Assembly (NCBI GenBank): GCA_947503035.1
Contig: CANNCD010000006.1
Coordinates: 1 to 64,000 of the forward strand
Source: an uncultured Halocynthiibacter sp.
GTDB lineage: Bacteria; Pseudomonadota; Alphaproteobacteria; Rhodobacterales; Rhodobacteraceae
Length of the DNA: 64,000 nt
Direction of reading: 5' to 3'
Shown: piece after piece, positions 37,954 to 46,881 of the stretch
Layout of the letters: each line of letters opens with the position of its first letter
Position numbering within the stretch: position 1 is the first letter of the stretch
The notes under the pieces: generated by a model
What the model saw: only the letters and a program-made list of their open reading frames with translations
What the model was told of the DNA's origin: nothing
The model's database searches: none
Program-made: the position numbers and the translations under genes

Positions 37954-39137
37954 ACGTTCAGGCCCCGTCGCATCAACGTTTTGCGCACCGGTGTCACGGC
38001 GTACATCGCATTAAGCGCCCCAGCCCGTAGGTTACGCAACGCCGGCGCCCCCATCATCGAGGCACGGTTCAACATATCGATCCCCATCACACGGTTGCGG
38101 ATGTCGCTGTGACGTTCCTTGTCATAAGCGGTCAACATGGCACGTCCGCCGATATCCGCCGGATTGGCCAGCGCCAATTCCCAAAGGGCCGCCATGTCGG
38201 CAAGGCTCATGTTCAATCCCTGCGCGCCGATGGGCGGCACCACATGGGCGGCCTCGGCGATTAATGCCGTGCGTTCACCGGTCAGGCGTTCGGCAAATTG
38301 GCTGATGATGGGCCAATGGGCGCGGCCGGAGGCAAGGGTCATTTCACCCAAAATGCCACAGGACCGTTCGTTCATTTCGGCGGTGAACGCATCATCATCA
38401 AGCGCGGCAAGGCGCAGGACATTCGGGCCGGTTTCCATCCAGACAATCGCCGAGTGATGCACCCCGTCGCGGTCGGGTAACGGCACCACGGTGAACGGAC
38501 CGCCCGTGCGGTGAATTTCGGTGGAAATGTTGTCATGCGGCATCGGGTGCGACACAGCAAACACCGTGGCACGTTGCCCATAGCGGATAGTTTTCGCATC
38601 GATATCAAGGGCCTCGCGGACGGTGGAATGACGTCCATCGGCCCCGATCAACAGTTTGGCCCGCACCACGTCGCCGTTGTCGAGCGTGACAATCGCCTCT
38701 CCCTCGCGGGTCAGAACGCGTTTGGTCGCAGCGCCTTGCACCATGGTCACATTGGCAAGCCCGTCGATATGCGCGGCGAGTTCACGGCGCAAAATCCAAT
38801 TGGGAACGTTCCAGCCAAAAGGGCCGTCGGTGATGTCAGCCGCGTTAAAATCGCGCATAATCCGTGGGGTGTTTTCCACACCACCCGCGTCAATGATCCG
38901 CATGACCTGAAGGGCGGCGGCGTGGGGCGCAAACCGATCCCACAGGCCAATGTCATCGAGAAACGCACAGGCAGGTTGCCAAAATGCGGTGGATCGAAGG
39001 TCCTTGGGCGTGTCCTTGGACGCGGGCATCGGATCGACACAGAGAACCGAAAACCCAATGGCGCCAAAGCCCACGGCGGCAATCAAACCAGCGATGCCGC
39101 CACCGGACACCAATACATCGACATTTGTTTTGTTCAT
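37950..39137 (-). CDS. UbiH/UbiF-family FAD-dependent hydroxylase
   Basis: 395-residue flavoprotein of the ubiquinone-hydroxylase group. FAD-binding GGGIAGLIAAVGF at the N-terminus, the DLRSTAF motif near residue 47, GADGRHSTVRE (DG motif) near 163, and AEAAHVVPPIGAQGLNMSLAD near 285 in the place of the usual GDAAH-like signature. It probably hydroxylates a polyprenylphenol ring in ubiquinone synthesis; which carbon cannot be told here. ATG 39137 is preferred to one six bases earlier because AGGAG is spaced correctly from it. Confidence 0.85.
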   Translation of the reverse strand: MNKTNVDVLVSGGGIAGLIAAVGFGAIGFSVLCVDPMPASKDTPKDLRSTAFWQPACAFLDDIGLWDRFAPHAAALQVMRIIDAGGVENTPRIMRDFNAADITDGPFGWNVPNWILRRELAAHIDGLANVTMVQGAATKRVLTREGEAIVTLDNGDVVRAKLLIGADGRHSTVREALDIDAKTIRYGQRATVFAVSHPMPHDNISTEIHRTGGPFTVVPLPDRDGVHHSAIVWMETGPNVLRLAALDDDAFTAEMNERSCGILGEMTLASGRAHWPIISQFAERLTGERTALIAEAAHVVPPIGAQGLNMSLADMAALWELALANPADIGGRAMLTAYDKERHSDIRNRVMGIDMLNRASMMGAPALRNLRAGALNAMYAVTPVRKTLMRRGLNV

Positions 39138-39197
39138 CTGCATCTCCTGCCTCGGTCGTAACCGGTTCAGAGGCCAATTGCAAAGCGACAGCTCGTC

Positions 39198-39851
39198 TCA
39201 GAGGGCGCGGCGAAGATCATCCAGAAACGCGGAAATATCGGTGGTGTGATGGTGGATATGATCACTGTCATCAGGCGTATCGGCAATGTGGATCGTCCGC
39301 ATCCCAAGGGCATGGGGCACGACAAGGTTGCGCGCCGCGTCTTCGAACATCGCGGCCTTGGTCGGGATGATACTGTCCCGTTTGATGATGGCATCATAGG
39401 CGGCGGCCTGTGGTTTTGGCACCAACAGCGCGTCTTCGCATCCATAAACCGCATCGAACAGATCTGTCAGACCCCGTGCGGCCAACACGTTATGGGCATA
39501 TGCGATGGGGCCATTTGTAAACACGATCTTGCGGCCAGGGAGCGCCTCAATCCGAAGCCGAAGGACGGGGTCTTCGTGCAAGTCGCCTAGGTCGACGTCG
39601 TGGACGTCCTGCAGAAAACGTGTTGGCTCGACATCATATTCCGTCATCAACCCACCCAAAGTGGTCCCGTATTTTTCCCACAATTCGTGGCGAAGTGTTT
39701 CGGCGCGTTCCCCAGACATGCCGAGGTCCCGCATAACGAAATGGCGGATTTTTTCCGAAATCTGGTCAAAAAGGCACATGGACTGGGGGTATAGGGTGTG
39801 ATCAAGATCAAAGATCCAGCAATCAACGTGCGAGAGGGAGGCGTTCAACAT
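39198..39851 (-). CDS. HAD pyrimidine 5'-nucleotidase-like phosphatase
   Basis: 217 residues with HAD motif I DLDHTLYP (nucleophile Asp and acid/base Asp near residues 15-17), motif II TNGP near 112, the motif III Lys in VPKPQAAAYD near 142 and motif IV EDAARN near 167. It matches the SDT1/pyrimidine 5'-nucleotidase group that dephosphorylates pyrimidine nucleotides. 60 bases separate it from the ubiquinone hydroxylase gene. It is divergent to the GntR gene. Confidence 0.85.
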   Translation of the reverse strand: MLNASLSHVDCWIFDLDHTLYPQSMCLFDQISEKIRHFVMRDLGMSGERAETLRHELWEKYGTTLGGLMTEYDVEPTRFLQDVHDVDLGDLHEDPVLRLRIEALPGRKIVFTNGPIAYAHNVLAARGLTDLFDAVYGCEDALLVPKPQAAAYDAIIKRDSIIPTKAAMFEDAARNLVVPHALGMRTIHIADTPDDSDHIHHHTTDISAFLDDLRRAL

Positions 39852-39875
39852 GTGCGAATCCTACCCTGCCAAAGA

Positions 39876-39894
39876 TGTATAAGCAATTGATACA
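39876..39894. promoter_or_regulatory. Candidate operator for the FCD-type GntR regulator
   Basis: TGTAT (39876-39880) and ATACA (39890-39894) are exact inverted repeats separated by nine bases, located 56 bases before the GntR gene and 25 bases before the divergent HAD gene. FadR-type regulators bind TGTAT/ATACA-like dyads, though usually with closer spacing. Confidence 0.4.
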
Positions 39895-39949
39895 CTTGCC
39901 CGACGCACGTTTGGCGCGCTAGGGTGCCGAAACAACGACGGAGACGACC

Positions 39950-40597
39950 ATGAGCGACCAGAGATCGACACAAAAAGATGCCTATGGGCTTATTTTGGAT
40001 GCGATTGACGTGGGTGTTTATAAGCCCGGCGATCGTCTGGTCGAAAGCGAATTGGCCGAACGGTTTGGCGTGTCGCGCACCCCGATCCGAGAGGCACTTC
40101 AACGGCTTGAGACCCAGTCTCTTTTGACCCGCGATGGGCGGTCGTTGATTGTCGCGTCTTTGGACCATAATCAGCTGGCTGAACTCTATGTTGTACGCGC
40201 CGAGCTTGAGGGCCTTGCCGCCCGTTTGGCCGCCCGTCATGCCGCGCCCGAGGAAATCCGCGTCCTACGTGAAATGGTCGAAGATGACCGCGCCCGCATG
40301 GACAATCCCGAGGCGCTTGCCCGTTCAAATCGCCGGTTTCACAAGCAAATCCACCTTGCCTCGCATAATCGGTATTTGGTGCAACAGCTTGATCTTGTGC
40401 ATCGCTCGATGGCCCTGTTGGCGACGACGTCCCTTGCGTTTGAAGGTCGAAGCGAAACCGCATTGGCCGAACATGACGCCATCGTCACCGCTCTTGAGGC
40501 GCGGGATGGCGATGCGGCGAGCCTTGCGCTTGGGAACCACATCTCTCGGGCCTTTGAGACCCGCCTGAAAATCGACGCAAACAGCGACGACCGCTAG
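39950..40597 (+). CDS. GntR family regulator, FCD (FadR-like) subgroup
   Basis: 215 residues. Winged HTH at about 8-70 (AERFGVSRTPIREALQRLETQSLL) and an all-helical FCD effector domain after about 75 with the metal-binding pattern visible in ARSNRRFHKQIHLASHN (conserved His) and ALAEHDAIVTAL. FCD proteins sense small carboxylic acids or similar metabolites. No catabolic operon lies beside it, so the target is unclear; a divergent HAD gene shares its upstream region. Confidence 0.88.
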   Translation: MSDQRSTQKDAYGLILDAIDVGVYKPGDRLVESELAERFGVSRTPIREALQRLETQSLLTRDGRSLIVASLDHNQLAELYVVRAELEGLAARLAARHAAPEEIRVLREMVEDDRARMDNPEALARSNRRFHKQIHLASHNRYLVQQLDLVHRSMALLATTSLAFEGRSETALAEHDAIVTALEARDGDAASLALGNHISRAFETRLKIDANSDDR

Positions 40598-42495
40598 CTG
40601 CCGCTATTGTTTTCGTTAAAGACCCCGTGTTCGGTTTTGTCCCAGTAAAACGGGCAGGTGAACAATTCAAACAGCCCCTTGTATACTGCCAACACCCCAA
40701 GCGGAAAATAGAGCTGTAACGTCGGGACAAAAATCGCAAGACGTCGATGTTGGGTTCCCCAGACGGCGAACACCCCAATCGCAATCTGGATGACTTCTGT
40801 CACGAATAATGAAACCCCAATCCCGATCAGGGCGGATTGGGGCAGGATTTCTTTGAACGGGTGGGCGACGTCAAACATCAAAAGCCAGAACGACCAAAGA
40901 ACCGGAGCGAGGACAAATTGCGACAAGGTCGCGCCAAAGAGAACCTGAACGCCGAAGAATTTCCACGCACCAAGATCACGATAAAGTTTCACCGGATCGC
41001 GCATGTGGACGGCCCATGTGATCGCATAGCCCTTGTTCCAACGCGACCTTTGTTTGACCCACGCCCATGGTCGGCAATTCGCCTCTTCTTGGGTGACGGT
41101 TTCGATGATTTCGGTGCGATAGCCGTGGCGCACCAGACGGATGCCCAAATCCGCATCCTCGGTCACGTTATGGGCGTCCCAACCGCCAAGTTTCTCAAGC
41201 GCCTCACGGCGGAAAAATAGGGTCGTGCCCCCAAGCGGCAGGGCAAACCCCAATTTTTGAATGCCAGGTAGGACGACGCGGAACCACGTGGCATATTCAA
41301 TGGCGAAACAGCGCGACAACCAGTTGGTACGCGCGTTGTAATAATCAAGCATTCCCTGCAGGCAGGCGACCTTGGGGCTTCTTTCGTGGAACCGTTGGAC
41401 CACCGCGTGAATTTGGTCGGGGTGGGGGGCGTCCTCGGCGTCATAGACCCCGATGATCGAACCGCGACAAAAGCTGAGGGCATAGTTCATCGCGCGGGGC
41501 TTGGTACGAATGCTGCCGGCGGGGACCTCAATTGGACGGATCCAGCGGGGAAGATCGGTCGCGGCAATCGTCGCCTTGGTGGTGTCGTCATCGTCTTCGA
41601 TCACAAGGCAGACATCCAGCAATTCACGCGGATAATTCAGATCACGCATACGCCGCACGAGGTGGTTCGCGATTTCCTTTTCCTTGAACAGCGGGACCAT
41701 AATGGACACGACAGGCAGGCGTGCGATGCTTGTTTTAGTGGCCTCTGGTCGTGGGCGATGTTTGTATTTGTACCGATCCAAGACCTGCATGGTTGCGGCA
41801 CCGATTTTCATGCCAGCAGCCAGATAAAACGTGAAAAGCGTCCACGCCAGCACCATCGCAACCAGTGCGTTGAACGACAAAATACCAACGGTCGCAAGAC
41901 AGGCCGCAAAGAGCGCGACGCGTATTTGGAGTTTGCGCGTGTGCCATTGTCGGCAACTCTCGTCCTCATCCACGAGGGTTTCGGCACGCTGTGTTAGCTG
42001 GGATTTGCGTACCCGTAACAGGGCGTCATGAATGTCTCGTTCTGGCGCGATGGCCATAAGAACAGGGCCGAACGTATCGCGTAACAATCCCTCCATCTCG
42101 GCGAATTCGGCGGGGCGGGCACAGGCGATAACCGTCGCGCCGCCGACGCGAATCCATGGAACAAACGCCCCACGGATACAGGTTGCTGCGCCGATTTCGT
42201 CAATCAGACGTACGTCGGGCGGGGAAATGGTCAGGTCCGCAAGGCGCGCGTCCCATTGACGGCTGAGACCATCGTAGAGAGCCGCTTCGGACACCATATT
42301 GTGGGTTAGGAGAATGTGACCAAGCGGGACGTCTTCGCGGGCCTGAAGAGCCAAAGCGCGCAGCAGGTCACCCGGATCAAGAGCACCCGAATCCACCAAA
42401 ATCTGGCCAATCGGGGTCCGACCGCGCGTGGCGCGTGCGGTGCCAAAGCGTTTTGACAGCGGCGTTACGATTCTGAGATTCGGTTGGGCGAACAT
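40594..42495 (-). CDS. Membrane glycosyltransferase, family 2, with N-terminal MshEN-like domain
   Basis: 633 residues. Residues about 28-51 (IGQILVDSGALDPGDLLRAL..Q) and 57-80 (LGHILLTHNMVSEAALYDGL..Q) are two tandem 24-residue motifs of the MshEN/T2SSE_N fold, which binds cyclic di-GMP in several proteins. Two membrane helices at about 185-230 precede the GT2 domain: DAED near 345, TEDADLG near 442 and QRSRWNKG near 485 are the sugar-nucleotide and catalytic motifs of processive synthases. Three or more membrane helices follow. It most resembles NfrB-like exopolysaccharide synthases, in which MshEN sits at the other end. The polymer is unknown. A strong inverted repeat covers its ribosome-binding site. 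Confidence 0.82.
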   Translation of the reverse strand: MFAQPNLRIVTPLSKRFGTARATRGRTPIGQILVDSGALDPGDLLRALALQAREDVPLGHILLTHNMVSEAALYDGLSRQWDARLADLTISPPDVRLIDEIGAATCIRGAFVPWIRVGGATVIACARPAEFAEMEGLLRDTFGPVLMAIAPERDIHDALLRVRKSQLTQRAETLVDEDESCRQWHTRKLQIRVALFAACLATVGILSFNALVAMVLAWTLFTFYLAAGMKIGAATMQVLDRYKYKHRPRPEATKTSIARLPVVSIMVPLFKEKEIANHLVRRMRDLNYPRELLDVCLVIEDDDDTTKATIAATDLPRWIRPIEVPAGSIRTKPRAMNYALSFCRGSIIGVYDAEDAPHPDQIHAVVQRFHERSPKVACLQGMLDYYNARTNWLSRCFAIEYATWFRVVLPGIQKLGFALPLGGTTLFFRREALEKLGGWDAHNVTEDADLGIRLVRHGYRTEIIETVTQEEANCRPWAWVKQRSRWNKGYAITWAVHMRDPVKLYRDLGAWKFFGVQVLFGATLSQFVLAPVLWSFWLLMFDVAHPFKEILPQSALIGIGVSLFVTEVIQIAIGVFAVWGTQHRRLAIFVPTLQLYFPLGVLAVYKGLFELFTCPFYWDKTEHGVFNENNSGS

Positions 42496-42498
42496 TGT

Positions 42499-42523
42499 CC
42501 CTCACATGTTGACCATGTGAGGG
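42499..42523 (-). promoter_or_regulatory. Perfect 10-bp inverted repeat over the glycosyltransferase ribosome-binding site
   Basis: CCCTCACATG (42499-42508) and CATGTGAGGG (42514-42523) are exact inverted repeats with a five-base loop. In the minus-strand mRNA the 3' arm contains the GAGGG that serves as ribosome-binding site, three bases before ATG 42495. Folding would block translation; alternatively it is a protein operator. Confidence 0.7.
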
Positions 42524-42540
42524 TGTCTGGTTCTGGTTAA

Positions 42541-42562
42541 TTGGGCGTTAATATGCGCCCAA
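42541..42562 (-). terminator. Hairpin after carA
   Basis: TTGGGCG (42541-42547) pairs with CGCCCAA (42556-42562), eight-base loop, 12 bases past the carA stop. No T-tract on the minus strand beyond two T, so it is a modest terminator between carA and the glycosyltransferase gene. Confidence 0.45.
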
Positions 42563-42573
42563 AACCGGTTAAT

Positions 42574-43740
42574 TTACGCAGATTTCGCTTCGATTGCTTC
42601 GACGAAGCGTTCAAAGAGGTAAAAGCTGTCCTGTGGGCCAGGGCTGGCCTCTGGGTGGTGCTGGACCGAGAACACCGGACGGTCTGCGATTCGGATGCCA
42701 CAGTTGGAGCCGTCGAACAAAGACACGTGGGTTTCGATAACACCTTCTGGCAGGGTTTGCGCGTCAACCGCAAAACCATGGTTCATGGATGTAATTTCAA
42801 CCTTACCTGTTTCGTTTTCCTTAACAGGGTGGTTTGCGCCGTGGTGACCGTGGTTCATTTTCACAGTTTTCGCACCCAATGCCAAAGCAAGCATCTGGTG
42901 GCCAAGGCAAATCCCAAAGACCGGAAGATCGGCCGCGAGGACCTCTTTGATCATTGGAACGGCATATTCGCCGGTCGCGGCGGGGTCACCCGGGCCGTTG
43001 GACAGGAACACGCCAGCAGGGTTGTGCGCGAGCACTTCTTCTGCGGTCGCAGTCGCCGGAAGGACGGTTACGTCACAGCCAGCGGATGCAAGGCACCGAA
43101 GAATGTTGCGTTTCGCGCCGAAATCAATCGCCACGACCTTGTGGCCAGGTGTTGCGCGTTTGGTGAAACCATCAGGCCACGCCCAACGCATCTCATCCCA
43201 TTGATAAGACTGGGAACATGTGACCTCTTTGGCCAAATCCATACCCTCGAGACCTGCGAACTCGCGCGCTTTGGCGATCAGGTCTTCGATGTCAAACTCG
43301 CCATCTGGGTGATGGGCCATTGCGACGTGCGGCGCGCCTTGCTGGCGGATCGCGCGGGTCAAACGACGTGTATCCAAGCCGCCCATACCGATGCGGCCAC
43401 GTTTCTCAAGCCACGGGCCGAGTTCCCCGACAGCGCGCCAGTTGGAGGAAAGGGTCGGGTCCCATTTCACAACCATGCCAGCGGCAACTGGGTTCGCGGT
43501 TTCGTCGTCTTCTGGGGTCACACCGGTGTTGCCGATGTGTGGGAATGTGAAGGTCACAACCTGACCGGCATAAGACGGGTCAGTCATGATTTCCTGATAC
43601 CCTGTCATCGCGGTGTTAAAACACAGCTCGGCGACGGTGGTGCCGGTGGCACCGAACCCCTTGCCATAAAAGATTGTCCCGTCCGCGAGGGCGATACAAG
43701 CGGTAGGTTTTTCAGTAAGTGAGGTAACGGCAGTAGACAT
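42574..43740 (-). CDS. carA: Carbamoyl-phosphate synthase small subunit
   Basis: Glutaminase subunit supplying ammonia to CarB for pyrimidine and arginine synthesis. 388 residues: N-terminal domain with GYQEIMTDPSYAGQ near residue 47, and C-terminal class-I glutamine amidotransferase domain with nucleophile Cys278 (FGICLGHQML) and HPEASPGP near 365. ATG 43740 is preferred to an upstream in-frame start because family members begin near ACIALADGT. carB is not in the window. Divergent from a YqeY-type gene. Confidence 0.96.
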   Translation of the reverse strand: MSTAVTSLTEKPTACIALADGTIFYGKGFGATGTTVAELCFNTAMTGYQEIMTDPSYAGQVVTFTFPHIGNTGVTPEDDETANPVAAGMVVKWDPTLSSNWRAVGELGPWLEKRGRIGMGGLDTRRLTRAIRQQGAPHVAMAHHPDGEFDIEDLIAKAREFAGLEGMDLAKEVTCSQSYQWDEMRWAWPDGFTKRATPGHKVVAIDFGAKRNILRCLASAGCDVTVLPATATAEEVLAHNPAGVFLSNGPGDPAATGEYAVPMIKEVLAADLPVFGICLGHQMLALALGAKTVKMNHGHHGANHPVKENETGKVEITSMNHGFAVDAQTLPEGVIETHVSLFDGSNCGIRIADRPVFSVQHHPEASPGPQDSFYLFERFVEAIEAKSA

Positions 43741-43946
43741 GGCGACTCCTGATCGGCAGCAGGGTAGGTAAACGGGTGGATGATTATTCCGCGCCGCCTG
43801 TCGGGTCAAGCGGACATTTGCCGTTCCTGCCTTTAATTCGTGCAGGAACCGCCGGTGGCGTCATCCAATTCGCTCTTTGCTTGCCCCGTTAGCGCGAACG
43901 AGCTATGTGTCGTGGCTAGAAAACGGAACCAGGGGATGGGACACCG

Positions 43947-44405
43947 ATGACAATACGTGAGCGCCTCGGCGCGTCGACCAAAGACGCAATGCGCAACAAA
44001 GAGACGAAACGCCTTATGACGTTGCGCCTGATCAATGCTGCGATCAAGGATCTTGAGATCTCACTTCGCGGTGAGGGTTCAGACGACGAAATCGGCGATC
44101 CGCAGATCGTGTCGATTCTCGAACGGATGGTAAAGCAGCGCAAAGAAAGCGCGCGTGCCTATGAAGAGGGCGGTCGGATTGAATTGGCAGAACAGGAATT
44201 GAACGAGATCGAAATCGTTCGCGAATTCCTTCCACGTCAGCTTGATGATGACGAAGCCGCCAAGGCCATCGCCGCCGCCATCGAAGCCACAGGCGCGGGT
44301 TCCATCCGCGATATGGGCAAGGTTATGGGCGAGCTTAAATCCAAGTTCGCAGGCCAAATGGATTTCGGCGCTGTCGGTCCTATGGTCAAGGCGCAGCTCA
44401 GCTAG
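43947..44405 (+). CDS. GatB/YqeY domain protein
   Basis: 152 residues, all-helical. It is the stand-alone YqeY family related to the tail domain of the amidotransferase subunit GatB: LGASTKDAMRNKETKRLMTLRL near residue 5, KQRKESARAYEEGGR near 62, and MGKVMGELKSKFAGQMD near 125. The tail domain contacts tRNA in GatB; the free-standing protein is of unclear function. Divergent to carA, and followed by a clear terminator. Confidence 0.9.
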   Translation: MTIRERLGASTKDAMRNKETKRLMTLRLINAAIKDLEISLRGEGSDDEIGDPQIVSILERMVKQRKESARAYEEGGRIELAEQELNEIEIVREFLPRQLDDDEAAKAIAAAIEATGAGSIRDMGKVMGELKSKFAGQMDFGAVGPMVKAQLS

Positions 44406-44429
44406 AGCTTGCGAAATAATCGAATGTTG

Positions 44430-44454
44430 CGGCGCCCATTGTGGCGCCGTTTTT
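44430..44454 (+). terminator. Intrinsic terminator after the YqeY gene
   Basis: CGGCGCC (44430-44436) pairs perfectly with GGCGCCG (44443-44449), six-base loop, then five T (44450-44454) 25 bases after the stop. Confidence 0.92.
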
Positions 44455-44464
44455 CGTTTTGGGG

Positions 44465-44965
44465 CTAGTGGGACGCGCGATGGGGCGCGAGGGCCTCTTG
44501 GATATCCCCGTAAAGGGTCTTACGTTCCTCAGGTGTCAGAAATGCGCCCAGTTCGACCACTCGATGCCCGCCCGAGAGCGTGAGGTAATTGGGCACTGGC
44601 CCGCCCGTGGGACGCATCCGAAGGTCCACCCAGTGCGTGTTCGCGTCCCAAGATTGGATATGGGTGTTGGCGTTCATGCGCCGCAGTTGGACGGTGTCGG
44701 GGGTGATGATCAGGTCCTCGCGAATGCGCATGGCCCGCCAGTTCCGGCTTATGGCGAACCATATGGCCGCGATTGTCACCACCGCCGAAAACAGAAGAAC
44801 CCAAAGGACGGGGCTTCCTAGGACGCCCAGAAGCGGCAGCAGGAACAGGGTCGCGGTGATGCCAATAAACCAGACGAATCCCCGTGGAGACAACGAACGA
44901 TAGGGCCACGCCACGAGGTGGCGCTGGTTTGGCTTATCTGGGGATATGTTCCATTCATAGGGCAT
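44465..44965 (-). CDS. DUF2244 membrane protein
   Basis: 166 residues with two adjacent hydrophobic helices (about 30-48 and 52-70) and a hydrophilic C-terminal domain starting at RIREDLIITPD; the pattern matches DUF2244. The family is regularly located near cytochrome oxidase genes in alphaproteobacteria, as here beside ctaD, so a link with respiratory complex assembly or heme-copper oxidase function is plausible but unproved. ATG 44965 is used; an in-frame TTG lies six bases earlier. Confidence 0.82.
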   Translation of the reverse strand: MPYEWNISPDKPNQRHLVAWPYRSLSPRGFVWFIGITATLFLLPLLGVLGSPVLWVLLFSAVVTIAAIWFAISRNWRAMRIREDLIITPDTVQLRRMNANTHIQSWDANTHWVDLRMRPTGGPVPNYLTLSGGHRVVELGAFLTPEERKTLYGDIQEALAPHRASH

Positions 44966-45021
44966 AGGCAACCATATGATGACAGTCGCGCTGAGGCCCT
45001 GCGACGAATCCGCATAGGCAA

Positions 45022-45052
45022 CAAAAAAGGCCCCTCCGAAGAGGGGCCTTTT
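45022..45052 (-). terminator. Strong, nearly symmetric terminator after ctaD
   Basis: AAAAGGCCCCTC (45025-45036) and GAGGGGCCTTTT (45041-45052) pair over 12 bp around the loop CGAA. On the minus strand it ends in six T (45028-45023), 21 bases past the ctaD stop, and separates it from the DUF2244 gene. The plus strand would also give four T. Confidence 0.92.
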
Positions 45053-45073
45053 GAATGTGGTCTCAACTATGAA

Positions 45074-46741
45074 CTAGTGAGCAGGGGCTTTGTCCCAGTC
45101 TTCCTGTTTTGGAAGCTGTTCGAAAGTGTGCTCTGGTGGTGGGCATGGAAGTGTCCATTCCAGAGTATCTGCATACTCGTTCCAGTAGTTGTTTTCGGTA
45201 ACTTTTTTGCCCCAACGCAGTGAGTAAAGAACGATACCGAAGAAGAAGATGAAGGACGCAAAGGACAAGAACGCACCCATTGAAGAGATTTTGTTCCAGT
45301 ATGCGAATGCTTCTGGGTAGTCGATGTAACGACGTGGCATACCCTGACGACCCAAGAAGTGCTGTGGGAAGAAGGTAAGGTTTGCGCCGATGAACATCAT
45401 CCAGAAGTGAAGCTTCGCAGCCCATTCAGGATAGTGACGGCCCGACATTTTGCCGAAGTAATAGTAGATACCCGCAAAGATCGAGAACACCGCACCAAGC
45501 GACATCACATAGTGGAAGTGCGCCACAACGTAGTATGTATCGTGGTATGCACGGTCAACGCCCGCCTGAGATAGAACAACACCTGTAACGCCACCAACGG
45601 TGAACAGGAACAAGAAGCCGAACGCCCAAAGCATAGGTGCCTTAAACTCAACAGAACCGCCCCACATTGTCGCAATCCAAGAGAAGATTTTGATCCCTGT
45701 TGGAACCGCAATCACCATGGTTGCAAGCATGAAGTAGGACTGTTGTGTCAGGGACATACCAACGGTGTACATGTGGTGAGCCCAAACAACAAAGCCGAGA
45801 ACACCAATGGAAACCATCGCGTAAACCATTGGCAGGTAGCCAAAGATTGGTTTCTTGGAGAAGGTCGAGATGATGTGTGAAATCAGACCGAAACCAGGAA
45901 CGATGATGATGTACACTTCTGGGTGACCAAAGAACCAAAGGATGTGTTGGTACAGGATTGGGTCGCCGCCGCCTTCTGGTTGGAAGAAGGTTGTGCCAAA
46001 GTTACGGTCCGTCAGCAACATGGTGATCGCGCCAGCCAAAACAGGCAAGGACAGAAGGATCAACCACGATGTTACAAAGATGGACCATGCGAACAATGGA
46101 ACCTTGTGCATTGTCATGCCTGGTGTGCGCATGTTCAGGAATGTCGTGATCATGTTGATCGCGCCAAGGATAGAAGAGGCACCAGAAACGTGAACCGCGA
46201 AAATCGCAAGGTCCATAGAGTAGCCGCCTTCGTTCGTGGAGAGCGGTGGATAAAGAACCCAACCCACACCAGAACCAAGCTGTTGGTTACCACCAGGGGC
46301 CAAAAGCGAAGCAACACCCAATGCAACACCGGCAACATACATCCAGTAGGACAGGTTGTTCATCCGTGGGAACGCCATATCAGGCGCGCCAATTTGCAAT
46401 GGCATGAAGTAGTTGCCGAAACCGCCGAAGAGGGCGGGAATCACAACGAAGAACATCATCAATACACCGTGGTAGGTGATCATAACGTTCCAAAGGTGGC
46501 CGTTTGGCGTACAAAGTGCGTCAGGGTTCGCGATGAAACGCGCGCCTTCGAGACACATGTATTGTACACCTGGATTCATGAGCTCGAGACGCATGTAAAC
46601 GGTGAAAGCAACTGAAATAAAGCCAACAATTGCTGCGGTGAAGAGATATAGAATCCCAATGTCTTTGTGGTTCGTAGACATGAACCAGCGCGTGAAAAAA
46701 CTGCGCTCGTCTACGTGGCCATGATCGGCTGCATCCGCCAT
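45074..46741 (-). CDS. ctaD: Cytochrome c oxidase subunit I (aa3 type)
   Basis: Catalytic heme-copper subunit of the terminal oxidase; reduces O2 and pumps protons. 555 residues with twelve hydrophobic helices. [10 protein letters not shown] near residue 276 contains the D-channel Glu and the His-Tyr pair of Cu[10 protein letters not shown] near 325 the next two CuB ligands, and HFHYVMSLG near 410 the heme ligands. ATG 46741 has an AGGAG site; a longer frame (31 more residues) has no membrane-protein features. Codon use is biased to a highly expressed set. Subunits II and III are not in the window, so the operon is split. Confidence 0.97.
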   Translation of the reverse strand: MADAADHGHVDERSFFTRWFMSTNHKDIGILYLFTAAIVGFISVAFTVYMRLELMNPGVQYMCLEGARFIANPDALCTPNGHLWNVMITYHGVLMMFFVVIPALFGGFGNYFMPLQIGAPDMAFPRMNNLSYWMYVAGVALGVASLLAPGGNQQLGSGVGWVLYPPLSTNEGGYSMDLAIFAVHVSGASSILGAINMITTFLNMRTPGMTMHKVPLFAWSIFVTSWLILLSLPVLAGAITMLLTDRNFGTTFFQPEGGGDPILYQHILWFFGHPEVYIIIVPGFGLISHIISTFSKKPIFGYLPMVYAMVSIGVLGFVVWAHHMYTVGMSLTQQSYFMLATMVIAVPTGIKIFSWIATMWGGSVEFKAPMLWAFGFLFLFTVGGVTGVVLSQAGVDRAYHDTYYVVAHFHYVMSLGAVFSIFAGIYYYFGKMSGRHYPEWAAKLHFWMMFIGANLTFFPQHFLGRQGMPRRYIDYPEAFAYWNKISSMGAFLSFASFIFFFGIVLYSLRWGKKVTENNYWNEYADTLEWTLPCPPPEHTFEQLPKQEDWDKAPAH

Positions 46742-46768
46742 AGCGATCTCCTGTTCCCAGTGGTTAAA

Positions 46769-46791
46769 CGCGCAAAGCAGGACTTTGCGCG
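46769..46791 (-). promoter_or_regulatory. ctaD: Perfect inverted repeat in the ctaD leader
   Basis: CGCGCAAAG (46769-46777) and CTTTGCGCG (46783-46791) are exact inverted repeats with a five-base loop, 28-50 bases upstream of the ctaD start. A leader hairpin that protects the mRNA or a regulator site are both possible. Confidence 0.55.
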
Positions 46792-46881
46792 ACGTATTCC
46801 TCCCCGTCTTAGTGCGGGAAGCTGTTGCGGGCAATGTATCACTGCGCCGCAGGTGGTATTTTTTTCGCCCAAACGCCCGAT

